Notes under the pieces: model-generated | What the model was told of the DNA's origin: nothing | What the model saw: only the letters and a program-made list of their open reading frames with translations | Databases searched by the model: none | Program-made: the position numbers and the translations under genes | NCBI GenBank assembly: GCA_945866125.1 | Contig: CAMBFZ010000007.1 | Coordinates: 73,469-137,468, forward strand | Direction: 5' to 3' | From: Bordetella parapertussis | GTDB lineage: Bacteria; Pseudomonadota; Gammaproteobacteria; Burkholderiales; Burkholderiaceae_D | Length of the DNA: 64,000 nucleotides | Part shown: positions 17,780 to 26,634 of the stretch, piece by piece | Numbering within the stretch: position 1 is the stretch's first letter | Layout of the letters: every line of letters begins with the position of its first letter

Positions 17780-18558
17780 CCAATTTTTTTTCGGACGCAG
17801 GCCAGCGCGCGTTGCATGATTTTGTCATGCCCGGGATGCTGTGCCTGTTTGATTTTGACGGCACCCTGGCGCCCCTGGTCGATCAGCCATCGGCGGCTGT
17901 TTTGCCGCAACCGGTGCAGCAGCGGTTACATCAGTTACAACGCAGCGCGCAAGTCGGCATCGTGACCGGGCGATCACTCGCCGATATCGGCGCGCGACTT
18001 GAGTTTGTGCCGGACTATCTGATTGGTAATCACGGCCTCGAAGGGCTGCCCGACTGGCAGCAGCGCGCTGCTGAATTTGATCATATTTGCAGTGCGTGGC
18101 GTGCCGATCTGGCCACGGCTCTGAGCGGCATGGATGCCGGCATACATCTCGAAGACAAGCGCTATTCCCTGTCGCTGCACTATCGGCACGCGCACGATCC
18201 GGCGCACGCGATGCAGCAATTGCCTGTGCTGTTTTCCCAGCTCTCGCCGGCGCCGCGTGTGATTCCCGGCAAATGCGTTTTTAGCTTATTGCCTCCGAGC
18301 GCGATCGACAAAGGGCAGGCCGTCACGCAGCTTATTGCGCAAACAGGGGCAGCGCGCACGCTTTATGTTGGCGACGATGTGACCGACGAAGACGTGTTTG
18401 GGTTGCGGCGCAAAGACTTGTTGTCGGTGCGAGTGGTGTTTGATCCGCACTCGGCCGCCCAATTTTTTATACCGGAGCGTGCAGCGATTGAAGATTTGCT
18501 TGATCGCTTAGTGCTTTGCCTGCAAGCCCCTCCCATTCGTCAGACAGGACAGTCATGA
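17776..18558 (+). CDS. otsB: Trehalose-6-phosphate phosphatase
   Basis: A 260-residue HAD-superfamily phosphatase. Motif I is FDFDGTLAPL, motif II lies near GIVTGRS, and the C-terminal motif YVGDDVTDEDVF supplies the metal-binding aspartates. It dephosphorylates trehalose-6-phosphate to trehalose in the cytoplasm. ATG 17776 overlaps the otsA stop and its own stop overlaps the next gene, so otsA-otsB-GH15 form a coupled operon. Confidence 0.93.
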   Translation: MTNFFSDAGQRALHDFVMPGMLCLFDFDGTLAPLVDQPSAAVLPQPVQQRLHQLQRSAQVGIVTGRSLADIGARLEFVPDYLIGNHGLEGLPDWQQRAAEFDHICSAWRADLATALSGMDAGIHLEDKRYSLSLHYRHAHDPAHAMQQLPVLFSQLSPAPRVIPGKCVFSLLPPSAIDKGQAVTQLIAQTGAARTLYVGDDVTDEDVFGLRRKDLLSVRVVFDPHSAAQFFIPERAAIEDLLDRLVLCLQAPPIRQTGQS

Positions 18559-20351
18559 GCAACCTTGACCTTGGCATGATCGGCAATTCGCACACCAGCG
18601 CCCTGATCGATAAAAATGCGCGCATCGTCTGGTGGTGCTATCCACATTTTGATAGCAATCCCTTGTGTTGCAGCCTGCTGCGTCCCGTTGAAAAAAATCA
18701 AAGCGATGACGCGTTTGGATTCATCGATATTCTCTTTGAAGGCGCGCATATGGTGCGCCAGACCTATCTGCGCAATTCAGCCATTCTGGTCACGCGCTTG
18801 CAAGACGAAGCCGGTAACGGCATTGAGGTCACGGATTTTGCGCCGCGTTTTTATATGCACGGTCGTATGTTTTCACCGGCGATGATTGTGCGCCTGATTC
18901 GTCGCGTCTCAGGTCGTCCGCGTATTGGCTTGCGTGTAAGGCCGGCGCTAAACTATGGCGCGGCGAAAGCCGATACACGTTGTGGTGCGCATCACGTCAC
19001 CTATGTTGGCGGCTCACAAGCGATGCGCATGACCACCGATGCGTCAATCACAGCCATTACCCAAGAGCGACTATTTTTTTTGCACGATAGCGTGACGCTG
19101 CTCATGGGGCCCGATGAAACTGTCGACGGCGCGCCGCGTGAACTCGGGCGCAGTTTTTATGAGGCCACCACTGCATATTGGCATCGCTGGGTGCGCAATC
19201 TTGCCATTCCTTTTGAATGGCAGGATGTCGTGATTCGATCGGCTATTACCTTAAAGCTCAACGCCTTTGATGACAGCGGTGCCATCATCGCCGCCGTCAC
19301 TACCTCGATCCCGGAGTCGCCGGATAGCGGGCGCAATTGGGATTATCGTTACTGCTGGCTGCGCGATGCGTATTTTGTGGTCAGTGCATTAAATCGGCTT
19401 GGGGTCACGGCCACCATGCAGCACTATCTGGAGTACATCCTCAACATCATTGCTGACTCGCGGGAGATGCCCTTGCAGCCGGTCTATGGTATCCGTCGCG
19501 AAACCACGCTGGATGAATGGGAGGCGCCGGCGTTAACGGGTTATCGTGGCATGGGGCCAGTCAGGGTCGGTAATCTGGCCTGGCATCAGGTGCAAAACGA
19601 CGTGTTTGGCGCGGCCGTGCTGGCCAGCACGCACGCATTTTTTGACACGCGACTCGAGCGCCCAGCGGATCGCCAGATGTTTGCCGATCTGGAACGGCTG
19701 GGTGAAAAGGCCGTGGCCTGTTATTTGCAGCCCGATGCGGGGATCTGGGAATTGCGCGGCGCCAAGCGGGTGCACACGTTTTCCACCGTGATGTGTTGGG
19801 CAGCCTGCGACCGGCTTGCCGCGATTGCGCAGCGCCTGCATTTGCCGCAGCGCGCGCAGCACTGGGCCAGTGAGGCAGAGAAAATACGCAAAGTCATCAT
19901 CGATGCGGCCTGGAATCCCACGCTGGGGAGTTTTGTGTCGACCTTTGGCGGCGACCGGCTGGATGCGAGCTTGCTGTTGATGGGCGAGTTTCAGTTTCTT
20001 GCGCACGACGATCCGCGCTTTGTCGGCACTGTGCGGGCGGTCGAGCAGCACTTGCAGCGGGGCGATTTTTTATTGCGCTATGACGAAGAAGATGATTTCG
20101 GCAAACCGGACGTGGCCTTCATGGTCTGCACCCAGTGGTGGATCATGGCCCTGGCGCAAATTGGTGAAACCGCACGCGCGCGTGAGCTTTTCGAAAAAGT
20201 GCTGGCGTGCCGCAATCATCTCGGGCTGCTGTCCGAAGATGTCTCGCTGGATGGCAGCACCTTGTGGGGAAATTTTCCGCAGACCTACAGCATGGTCGGC
20301 CTCATCCAGTGCGCAGCCCGCCTGTCTATTCCCTGGGATGAGGCCTACTGA
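18555..20351 (+). CDS. Glycoside hydrolase family 15 protein
   Basis: A 598-residue GH15 enzyme. The (alpha/alpha)6-barrel motif NWDYRYCWLRDA and the late motif LLSEDVSLDGSTLWGNFPQTYSM are typical. Start at ATG 18555 overlaps the otsB stop; an upstream in-frame start at 18516 lies inside otsB and is rejected. GH15 members act as glucoamylases, glucodextranases or, in some actinobacteria, trehalases. Its place in a trehalose operon suggests trehalose or alpha-glucan turnover; no signal peptide is present, so it should act in the cytoplasm. Confidence 0.9.
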   Translation: MSNLDLGMIGNSHTSALIDKNARIVWWCYPHFDSNPLCCSLLRPVEKNQSDDAFGFIDILFEGAHMVRQTYLRNSAILVTRLQDEAGNGIEVTDFAPRFYMHGRMFSPAMIVRLIRRVSGRPRIGLRVRPALNYGAAKADTRCGAHHVTYVGGSQAMRMTTDASITAITQERLFFLHDSVTLLMGPDETVDGAPRELGRSFYEATTAYWHRWVRNLAIPFEWQDVVIRSAITLKLNAFDDSGAIIAAVTTSIPESPDSGRNWDYRYCWLRDAYFVVSALNRLGVTATMQHYLEYILNIIADSREMPLQPVYGIRRETTLDEWEAPALTGYRGMGPVRVGNLAWHQVQNDVFGAAVLASTHAFFDTRLERPADRQMFADLERLGEKAVACYLQPDAGIWELRGAKRVHTFSTVMCWAACDRLAAIAQRLHLPQRAQHWASEAEKIRKVIIDAAWNPTLGSFVSTFGGDRLDASLLLMGEFQFLAHDDPRFVGTVRAVEQHLQRGDFLLRYDEEDDFGKPDVAFMVCTQWWIMALAQIGETARARELFEKVLACRNHLGLLSEDVSLDGSTLWGNFPQTYSMVGLIQCAARLSIPWDEAY

Positions 20352-20545
20352 ACGCGATCTGGTGTTGCGCGGATGCACCGACGTCAGTACATCAGCTAGT
20401 AGTTTTCTGTGGGGATTTTCGTCATCTTTCAACAACGGAATGATTAACTGTTCGATAACTGGCCAATAGAATGGCTGGTGTCCATTTCGGACCCGTCTGG
20501 CGTTACTGCCAGTCATTTTTATTCACAACCGAACAGGAAATGATT

Positions 20546-21085
20546 ATGCAAAAATCCGCATTGGCAATCTTACTGACAACCACGCTGGCTCTGCCGCTCG
20601 TTGGTCATGCGCAGGAATCCTACGTCAAGCTCCAAGTTGGTAAGAGCGATTATCCTGACTTTGGCGAAAGTATCAGGCCAGCCGCATTTCTGCTGGGTGT
20701 GGGCATGTCACTCAGCAAGACCTGGGATGTCGAGGCTGGTTATGTACGTTTTGGTATGGCAAAGACATCTGACCCGACGACTATCATTCGTACTCAAACG
20801 CAGTCGCTGTATGTGGCAGGGGTCGGAAATTTCCCGATCACCTCGAGTTTCTCTGCCTATGGCAAGGCCGGTATTTCACTTAATCGGACCACATTCGATG
20901 AGTCGTCTGCCAGTGTCTCGATCACTGATTCCAAGGTTAAACCAACCATTTTGTTTGGCGCCGGCCTGTCTTATCAGTTCACCAAAGAGTTGGCTGGCCT
21001 AATTGAGTACAGTTACTACGGGCGCGTTAGCGATGACTCGTTCAATCTTAGCTTGGCCACTCTAGGCTTGCGCTACAGCTATTAA
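20546..21085 (+). CDS. Outer-membrane beta-barrel protein (porin-like, OmpA/OmpW-size), paralog 1
   Basis: A 179-residue protein with a signal peptide (cleavage near GHAQ) and alternating amphipathic strands ending in an aromatic residue (LRYSY), as expected for an eight-stranded outer-membrane barrel. The start ATG 20546 is preceded by ACAGGAAATGATT, an arrangement also found in front of paralog 2, which supports the choice over the upstream ATG 20540. No periplasmic peptidoglycan-binding domain is present. Function unknown; similar small barrels are surface or adhesion/stress proteins. Confidence 0.8.
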   Translation: MQKSALAILLTTTLALPLVGHAQESYVKLQVGKSDYPDFGESIRPAAFLLGVGMSLSKTWDVEAGYVRFGMAKTSDPTTIIRTQTQSLYVAGVGNFPITSSFSAYGKAGISLNRTTFDESSASVSITDSKVKPTILFGAGLSYQFTKELAGLIEYSYYGRVSDDSFNLSLATLGLRYSY

Positions 21086-21311
21086 TCCTCTTGTCTGACC
21101 TGCGGGCCCGGCTTCGGTTGGGTCTTCAGGCGTTGGTTCCGTCACCGTCGACACTGTTTTTTTGTGCGGGCTTAAACAGCCCTACGAAAGTGTTGGATTT
21201 CAATCACTCAGGGCTTATCTTTTAGCTAACTATTCCGTAGAATCCGATCCGTCCATCACGGACCGGCGCGGCATCCCGCCCGCCGCTTACCTTATTGAAC
21301 AGGAAATCATC

Positions 21312-21884
21312 ATGCAAAAATCCTTGCTGGCAGCGCTCGTCGCTGCTGCGCTCATCGTGCCGTTCGCCGCGCAGGCCGAAGGCACTTACGTCACGCTTGG
21401 TGTTGGGCAATCGGATTATTCAAATCTTGGGCCGGGCGTGCCCGCCCAACGGCCGACGGGCTTCAACCTTGGCGTCGGCTTTGCAATCGACAAGACCTAG
21501 GATGTGGAAGTCGGCTACTTGCATTTTGGTGAACTCAGTGTGACCGGGACCGGTGGCGGGTCGACCGGTACAACAAAGCTCAATACGCAATCGTTGTACG
21601 CCGCTGCGATTGGTAAGGTGCCTGTGTCGGAGTCCTTTTCCGTGTTTGGCAAGTTCGGTCTGGCGGTCCACAGAACTGAGGCAAACAGCGTTTTCACCAG
21701 CGGAGGCTCCACCCAATTAAAATCTGCAAGCGACAACAAGGTCAATTACCTCCTCGGCGGCGGTGTGAGCTACCAGTTCACCAAAGAGCTTACCGGTCTG
21801 GTTGACTACACGTACTTCGACAAAGTCACCGATGGCGACCTCAAACTGAGTCTGTTGAGTGTCGGCTTGCGTTACGCGTTTTAA
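21312..21884 (+). pseudogene. Outer-membrane beta-barrel protein, paralog 2, interrupted by an in-frame TAG
   Basis: Reading from ATG 21312 gives a signal peptide (ends AQAEG) and a barrel that matches paralog 1 in its first third. At 21498-21500 the frame meets TAG exactly where paralog 1 has the Trp codon of KTWDVE. The frame then continues without any other lesion to 21884, ending LRYAF like its paralog. A single TGG to TAG change explains this, so inactivation is either recent, a sequencing error, or read through. A GTG at 21504 could restart translation but would yield a protein without a signal peptide. Confidence 0.8.
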
Positions 21885-21950
21885 ATCGCTTCCCCTCAAG
21901 CCGCGTCGCTGGTGTGCTGCTTCGGGGGCATGCTGTGAAGCCCTCCTAAC

Positions 21951-21969
21951 TGGCCGCATGTGCGGCCGG
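21951..21969. repeat. Perfect GC-rich palindrome upstream of the ion channel gene
   Basis: GGCCGCATGTGCGGCC forms a 7-bp stem with a 2-nt turn just after barrel paralog 2 and before the channel gene. No T-run follows, so it is a weak candidate for a terminator or regulatory hairpin. Confidence 0.35.
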
Positions 21970-22012
21970 TGCTATGCTCTCTGTCTGGTCTTACCCCAAA
22001 CTTGGAGTACGC

Positions 22013-22891
22013 ATGGCATCTGGTTCTTCCTTTCAGCGCGGGCCCGCCAACCCGCGATTTGGCAAGCCAACGCAAGGCTGGCGTGAGCGTCTCTATGTCC
22101 TGATCTTCGAGGCCGACACCCGTGCCGGCCGCCTGTTTGATCTCTTGCTGATCGGCGCCATCGTCATCAGCGTGGCCGTGGTGGTGATCGATAGCGTGCC
22201 GGCCATCGCGCTAAAGTTTGGGGCCGGTCTGGATCTGGCCGAATGGATCTTCACCCTGCTTTTTACGCTGGAGTATCTGCTGCGCCTCATTTGCGTTCGT
22301 CATCCTTTACGCTATGCGACGAGCCTGTTTGGCGTGATCGATTTGCTCGCCATTTTACCCACGTATATTGCGTTGTTCGTACCTGAGGCGTATGCCTTAA
22401 TCGATATTCGGGTCTTGCGCTTGCTGCGTATTTTTCGGATTCTAAAGCTAGCGCTGTACGTCGCTGAGTATAGTATTTTGCTCAGTGCGCTGGCCGCGTC
22501 GCGCCGCAAAATTTTGGTATTTTTATCCTTTGTGATGGTCGTCGTGCTACTCATGGGTACGGCGATGTACGTCGTTGAAGGGCCGCAGCATGGTTTCACC
22601 AGTATCCCGACCGCGGTGTACTGGGCCATCACTGCCGTGACGACAGTGGGCTTTGGCGACCTAGTCCCGAAGACCGATATCGGGCGCACGATTGCCTCGG
22701 TGATGATGTTAGTTGGCTGGGGTACGCTGGCCGTGCCAACCGGCATTCTTAGCGCTGAGCTCGCTTCGCAGCGTTTCACGGCGCGCACCACCACCCGCAC
22801 GTGTCCGGAATGTCTGGCTGAGGGACTCGATGCGCAGGCAAAATTTTGTAGCGAGTGCGGCGCGCTTTTGCCGACCTACCAACAAGATTAA
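22013..22891 (+). CDS. Voltage-gated-type potassium channel with C-terminal zinc ribbon
   Basis: A 292-residue ion transporter. Six hydrophobic helices are visible; S4 is basic (DIRVLRLLRIFRILKLA) and the pore loop carries the K+ selectivity filter TVGFGDL. The C-terminus has a double-CxxC zinc ribbon (CPECLAEG ... CSECGALL), which is not part of the standard channel core. ATG 22013 follows GGAG at good spacing; an upstream in-frame start at 21974 lacks one. It stands alone between the barrel genes and the convergent NosR-like gene. Confidence 0.88.
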   Translation: MASGSSFQRGPANPRFGKPTQGWRERLYVLIFEADTRAGRLFDLLLIGAIVISVAVVVIDSVPAIALKFGAGLDLAEWIFTLLFTLEYLLRLICVRHPLRYATSLFGVIDLLAILPTYIALFVPEAYALIDIRVLRLLRIFRILKLALYVAEYSILLSALAASRRKILVFLSFVMVVVLLMGTAMYVVEGPQHGFTSIPTAVYWAITAVTTVGFGDLVPKTDIGRTIASVMMLVGWGTLAVPTGILSAELASQRFTARTTTRTCPECLAEGLDAQAKFCSECGALLPTYQQD

Positions 22892-22938
22892 TTGCGCGTG
22901 ACGGAAAAGCCCGCGCCCCTGCGCGTTACCGAGACGCG

Positions 22939-25035
22939 CTAGGCGTTGGCCGACACGGGCCGGATCGGGATGGTGACACCCCGCTTAATTTGCATGATGC
23001 GCGGCGCGCATTGTTCATCGCTGTGATAAATCACTACGCAATCCATGCACTGAAAGCATTCGTCATACGCAATGGCCCCATCGGGCTTGATGGCCTGATA
23101 GTCACAGCGGTGCCGACAGGTTTGGCAGGGTGTGCCGCATTCGGTGCGGCGCGGCAGCCATGTAAATAAACGCAGCTTGCCCAGCACCGCAAGACCAGCG
23201 CCAAACGGGCACAAATAACGGCAGAAAAATTTATACATCACCGCACTGAGCGCAACCAGCCCACCGGCATACAACACAAACGGCCACGCCCGCACAAACA
23301 CCAGCGTGATGCCGGTTTTGAAGGGCTCAATCTCCACCAGCATGTCGGTGATCTGCGCGGAGAAAAAGGCGGAGCCGAGGATTAAAGCCAGCAATAAATA
23401 TTTGATTTTTTTTAAGCGGGCATCGGTGTTGGTATGCAGCCTGATCTGCGGCACGCGCAAAAATTTGGCGGCCCGCGAGATCAATTCCTGCAGCGCGCCA
23501 AACGGGCACAACCAACCGCAAAACGTGGCACGGCCCCACACAAAAAACGTCACCGCAACAAAAGCCCATAACGAGACCGTCATCGGGTCATACAAGAAAA
23601 AGGACAAGCTGCGCCCCTCTTTGAGTGACTGCAACACGCCCGTCATGTTGACGATCGAGAGTTGGCCTTGTGCGTACCAGCCAATGAAAAATAAAGTGAA
23701 CAGCAAGAAGCTGACGCGAATCACGGTGAAGCGGCGCGCACTGGCCGTCAGCCAGCGCTGCTGCGCCAACAAGATCGTCAGTATCAGCAATGCTGCGCCC
23801 AGGATGCCGAGCTCAACGGCACGCTGCTGCCAGATGCTGACCCAGGTTTTGTTGTCACCGGCGGGGACGTCATAAAAACGTTCGGGCACCGTGAGCGTGT
23901 AGGGAAAAGATTGGCGAATGATCTCTGGGTAGACCATGCCTTTTTCGCGTTTGACGTTGATGAAAAAATCTAGCGGTTTGGACAGATCAAGACCGGTCTG
24001 GCTGATGATGCGAAACACCTTAATGTTGTCGGGATTGACCGGTGTGCCATCGGCTAGGCGTAAGGCAATATCCAGGTCGCGCATCTCGATAGGTAGCCCG
24101 CCTTGTTTCAAGACCAGCCGTTCCGGTGAGGTGCCGGGTGTGAAATCTTCCGGCGTGATGGTGTAACGCCCCCCCCACATCACCAGAATCGCATGGTCGC
24201 CTTTTTCCAGACGCCAAGCGAGTTTGTCCCAGCTTTCTTGGTCAAGCAAATTGCGCCCGATGCTGGGCACGGAGACCATCGCGGTGTAGAGATCAATAAA
24301 GACTGCGTCGGGCGCGGCACTGCCTTCGCTGTCGAGGCCTTCTCCTGCGCTTCCCGCGTAGGCTTTTTCGATTTCACGGTTGCTGAGTGAAATATGACTG
24401 ACCAGATTTTTTCCGAACAGATCTGCGCTGGTGTGTTGCTCCATCAGCCCCGGTTTCAGACGCGCGATCTGGTCTGGATCATGGCTGCCAGAAAAGCCCA
24501 GTTTTTTGCGAGCGACCGCCAGTGATGAGGCCAACAAGGTTTGGTTAATGATGCGCACCGATGCGGTCGCTTTGGCGACGCCGTCGATCCGTACATTGTT
24601 GCCGTCCATTTTGGCGGTCTTGCGGGTGCCGGTCTCGATGGTGATATTTTGTGTCAGCGATAAATCTTTGTACTGACTGACAAAATTAAACAAAGGTTGT
24701 GGTCCAAGACCTTCGAGAAATACGGGCTCATGGTGCGAGAGCACCTGCACTTCCAGGAAGGTGCCTTTGGGGTCAAGCGCGATAAGCAGATTGACCGGTA
24801 TGCCCGCAAAGCCGGGCAGGGCGACGAAATCAATCGACTCAAAGACATAGGCCACGAGCTCATTGGTGGTGGCGTTTTGTTTGAAGATGGGCCAGACGGC
24901 CAGCTCGGCGTCTTTTTGCCCCACCATCAGCGGAGAAGGGAATGCTTTAGCGAGCGACTCCGGCGTCATCACGCCAGCTTGCGCGCCAGATAAAAGTGCG
25001 CAAAGCAGCAGCCAGACTGCACACAGCGTGCGCAT
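22939..25035 (-). CDS. NosR/NirI-like membrane flavo-iron-sulfur protein
   Basis: A 698-residue protein. Order: signal peptide; periplasmic FMN-binding domain with an attachment-like Thr in GVAKATAS (~residues 150-160); about five transmembrane helices; then cytoplasmic cysteine clusters including CGWLCPFGALQ, CRYLCPFGAG and a ferredoxin-like CFQCMDC. Such proteins (NosR in nitrous oxide reduction) pass electrons across the inner membrane. No nos or nir gene is nearby. It ends an operon starting with the PedF-type cytochrome and a MoxJ-type protein, so a role in quinoprotein electron transfer or maturation is inferred. The stop of the binding-protein gene directly abuts its start. Confidence 0.85.
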   Translation of the reverse strand: MRTLCAVWLLLCALLSGAQAGVMTPESLAKAFPSPLMVGQKDAELAVWPIFKQNATTNELVAYVFESIDFVALPGFAGIPVNLLIALDPKGTFLEVQVLSHHEPVFLEGLGPQPLFNFVSQYKDLSLTQNITIETGTRKTAKMDGNNVRIDGVAKATASVRIINQTLLASSLAVARKKLGFSGSHDPDQIARLKPGLMEQHTSADLFGKNLVSHISLSNREIEKAYAGSAGEGLDSEGSAAPDAVFIDLYTAMVSVPSIGRNLLDQESWDKLAWRLEKGDHAILVMWGGRYTITPEDFTPGTSPERLVLKQGGLPIEMRDLDIALRLADGTPVNPDNIKVFRIISQTGLDLSKPLDFFINVKREKGMVYPEIIRQSFPYTLTVPERFYDVPAGDNKTWVSIWQQRAVELGILGAALLILTILLAQQRWLTASARRFTVIRVSFLLFTLFFIGWYAQGQLSIVNMTGVLQSLKEGRSLSFFLYDPMTVSLWAFVAVTFFVWGRATFCGWLCPFGALQELISRAAKFLRVPQIRLHTNTDARLKKIKYLLLALILGSAFFSAQITDMLVEIEPFKTGITLVFVRAWPFVLYAGGLVALSAVMYKFFCRYLCPFGAGLAVLGKLRLFTWLPRRTECGTPCQTCRHRCDYQAIKPDGAIAYDECFQCMDCVVIYHSDEQCAPRIMQIKRGVTIPIRPVSANA

Positions 25036-25863
25036 TTAGGGCTTGATGAATTTCACGCCGTGCTTGGCAAATACCGCGGTCATTTCACCCGAGTCGACCA
25101 GATCATTGAGGGCGGCTTGTAATAAGGTGGCTAGGGCGGTGTCTTCTTTTTTGACGGCCATGCCGTTGACCCAGCCTTTGCGTGGCAAGCGATCAAATGG
25201 CGCGTCGGTGACTTCAAAATTAGCATCGCCTTGCAGCACGTTTTCGACTTCGGCGCGGGTGGCGACGACTGCATCCAATTCGCCGGCCTTGAGTTTTTGT
25301 AGTGCTTCAATGGCTGACCCGAAAATTTGTACTTTGTCGCGCAGATTGACGTCACCTAATAACACCATCGCCGAGATCGATACTTTTTCAGCGCCGACTC
25401 GTTTGCCGATGAGGGAGTCAGCGCCTTGCAAATCGGGAATCGCTTTGAGGTTGCGAACGAGGCGGACGGTTTCGCGGTGATAGGGCGCAAATATTTCGAC
25501 CTGCTCGTTGCGTGCCATCACGTTACGGTCGACCGGCACATGCAGCATCACGTCGGCCGGGCCGAAGCCGAGATAGTGACCTTTCCAGACCATATTGCGC
25601 AAATCATCATTGACGTTTTCTGCTGCCGGGAAGGGGAGCAGCGACAGCTTGAGATTGAGCTTTTTGGCGAGCGCTTCGGCCAAATCAATATCGATGCCCC
25701 CGGCCTTGGTGGAAAATGGCGCGAAGTCATCATAGACGGCGACGATTAATTTGCCGCTGGCTTGGATTTTGTCGAGGTCGGCATGTGCCGGTGCCGCGCT
25801 CAGGAAGGTGATGCCAAAAAAGGCTAGCGACGTGATGGCGCTGCGAATGGTGAATCGGTGCAT
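25036..25863 (-). CDS. Quinoprotein-associated periplasmic binding protein (MoxJ/XoxJ-like)
   Basis: A 275-residue, type II periplasmic binding protein (SBP_bac_3 family) with a signal peptide ending PAHAD. Start ATG 25863 follows AAGGGGATAGAGCA; the frame extends upstream without a good start. Pocket elements such as VAVYDDFAPFS and LIGKRVGAEK are present. Family members next to PQQ dehydrogenases (MoxJ, XoxJ) are thought to assist maturation or activation of the dehydrogenase rather than uptake. The gene sits between the cytochrome and the NosR-like gene. Confidence 0.82.
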   Translation of the reverse strand: MHRFTIRSAITSLAFFGITFLSAAPAHADLDKIQASGKLIVAVYDDFAPFSTKAGGIDIDLAEALAKKLNLKLSLLPFPAAENVNDDLRNMVWKGHYLGFGPADVMLHVPVDRNVMARNEQVEIFAPYHRETVRLVRNLKAIPDLQGADSLIGKRVGAEKVSISAMVLLGDVNLRDKVQIFGSAIEALQKLKAGELDAVVATRAEVENVLQGDANFEVTDAPFDRLPRKGWVNGMAVKKEDTALATLLQAALNDLVDSGEMTAVFAKHGVKFIKP

Positions 25864-25934
25864 TGCTCTATCCCCTTGGGCCGCATCTTGTAGTTGATGC
25901 GTTGGTGTGTCTAACGATGCCGAGCGGATCTCGG

Positions 25935-25958
25935 GGCGGCGTCTTTCATGACGCCGCC
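25935..25958 (-). promoter_or_regulatory. GC-rich intercistronic hairpin after the cytochrome gene
   Basis: Arms GGCGGCGTC (25935-25943) and GACGCCGCC (25950-25958) pair perfectly over 9 bp with a 6-nt loop. It lies 20 bases past the cytochrome stop on the minus strand. There is no T-run, so partial termination or mRNA stabilisation is more likely than full termination. Confidence 0.5.
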
Positions 25959-25978
25959 GGATGGCAATGATGCCAGTT

Positions 25979-26452
25979 TTAAGGCTTATCAGTGCGACGC
26001 GTCTCGAGATAGGCCTTGATGGCCCAGACGGCTTCTTGTTGCAGCATGCCTTCAAAAGGGGGCATGTAGACAGCGCCGTTACGAACCCGGCCCTTGCGCA
26101 CCGTAGTGGCATAGTAGTCGTCGTTTTCTTTGATGCAACTTGCTTTTTTAGCATCGGCTTGCGTCATGCAGTCACGGTCTAGCATACGCAGATCTGGTGC
26201 GATGCCGCCCGAGATCGCTTCGATACCGTGGCAGCGCGCGCAGTTTTGCGCGTAGCCTGAGGTGCCCACTGTAATGGCCGCCGCATTGCCACGGTAGGGG
26301 TTTTCGGCTTCCCATTTCTCGCCTAGTGGGGGCAGACCCTTGGTGTCTACCGCTTGTGGCGTGACGTCGCCATGGGCCGAGACGCCGGCAGAAAATACTA
26401 AAGCGGCAGCGCAAGCAGCACTGACAAGTGCGAGGCGGATCAGGGTGTTCAT
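25979..26452 (-). CDS. pedF: Cytochrome c-550, PedF type
   Basis: A 157-residue periplasmic c-type cytochrome with a signal peptide ending VSAHG. The single haem motif is CARCH; the distal Met is plausibly in YMPPFEG. The pattern DVTPQAVDTKGLPPLG and the two extra cysteines around MLDRDCMTQADAKKASC match the PedF-type cytochromes of PQQ alcohol dehydrogenase systems. It probably accepts electrons from the dehydrogenase at 40435-42180. The start ATG 26452 lies about 32 nt after the predicted sigma-54 transcription start. It is the first gene of the operon with the MoxJ-type and NosR-like genes. Confidence 0.85.
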   Translation of the reverse strand: MNTLIRLALVSAACAAALVFSAGVSAHGDVTPQAVDTKGLPPLGEKWEAENPYRGNAAAITVGTSGYAQNCARCHGIEAISGGIAPDLRMLDRDCMTQADAKKASCIKENDDYYATTVRKGRVRNGAVYMPPFEGMLQQEAVWAIKAYLETRRTDKP

Positions 26453-26494
26453 AGGGATTTGCTCCATGGGCAAGTTAATGATTGCGGCCAGAGT

Positions 26495-26511
26495 CGCAAT
26501 TGCCGTGCCAT
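26495..26511 (-). promoter_or_regulatory. Predicted sigma-54 promoter of the pedF operon
   Basis: On the minus strand the sequence ATGGCACGGCAATTGCG matches the -24/-12 consensus: GG and GC are separated by exactly ten bases, and TGGCACG and TTGC are both exact. The predicted transcription start is roughly 32 nt before ATG 26452. A sigma-54 activator gene starts divergently at 26635. Confidence 0.8.
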
Positions 26512-26634
26512 GCGCGAAGCCTTTGTCCAGATAGTTGATGATCTGTCTTTTGCGCCATAACGGAACAAGTGCTACATTCCGCAAGACAACAACGATAAAA
26601 AAAGAAACAGTCTGGACTATTAGGGAGACAAGAC

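Noticed and set aside
21498..21500. TAG considered as programmed readthrough or a recoded codon
   Set aside because: No supporting element is visible, and the paralog has Trp here; a point mutation is simpler.
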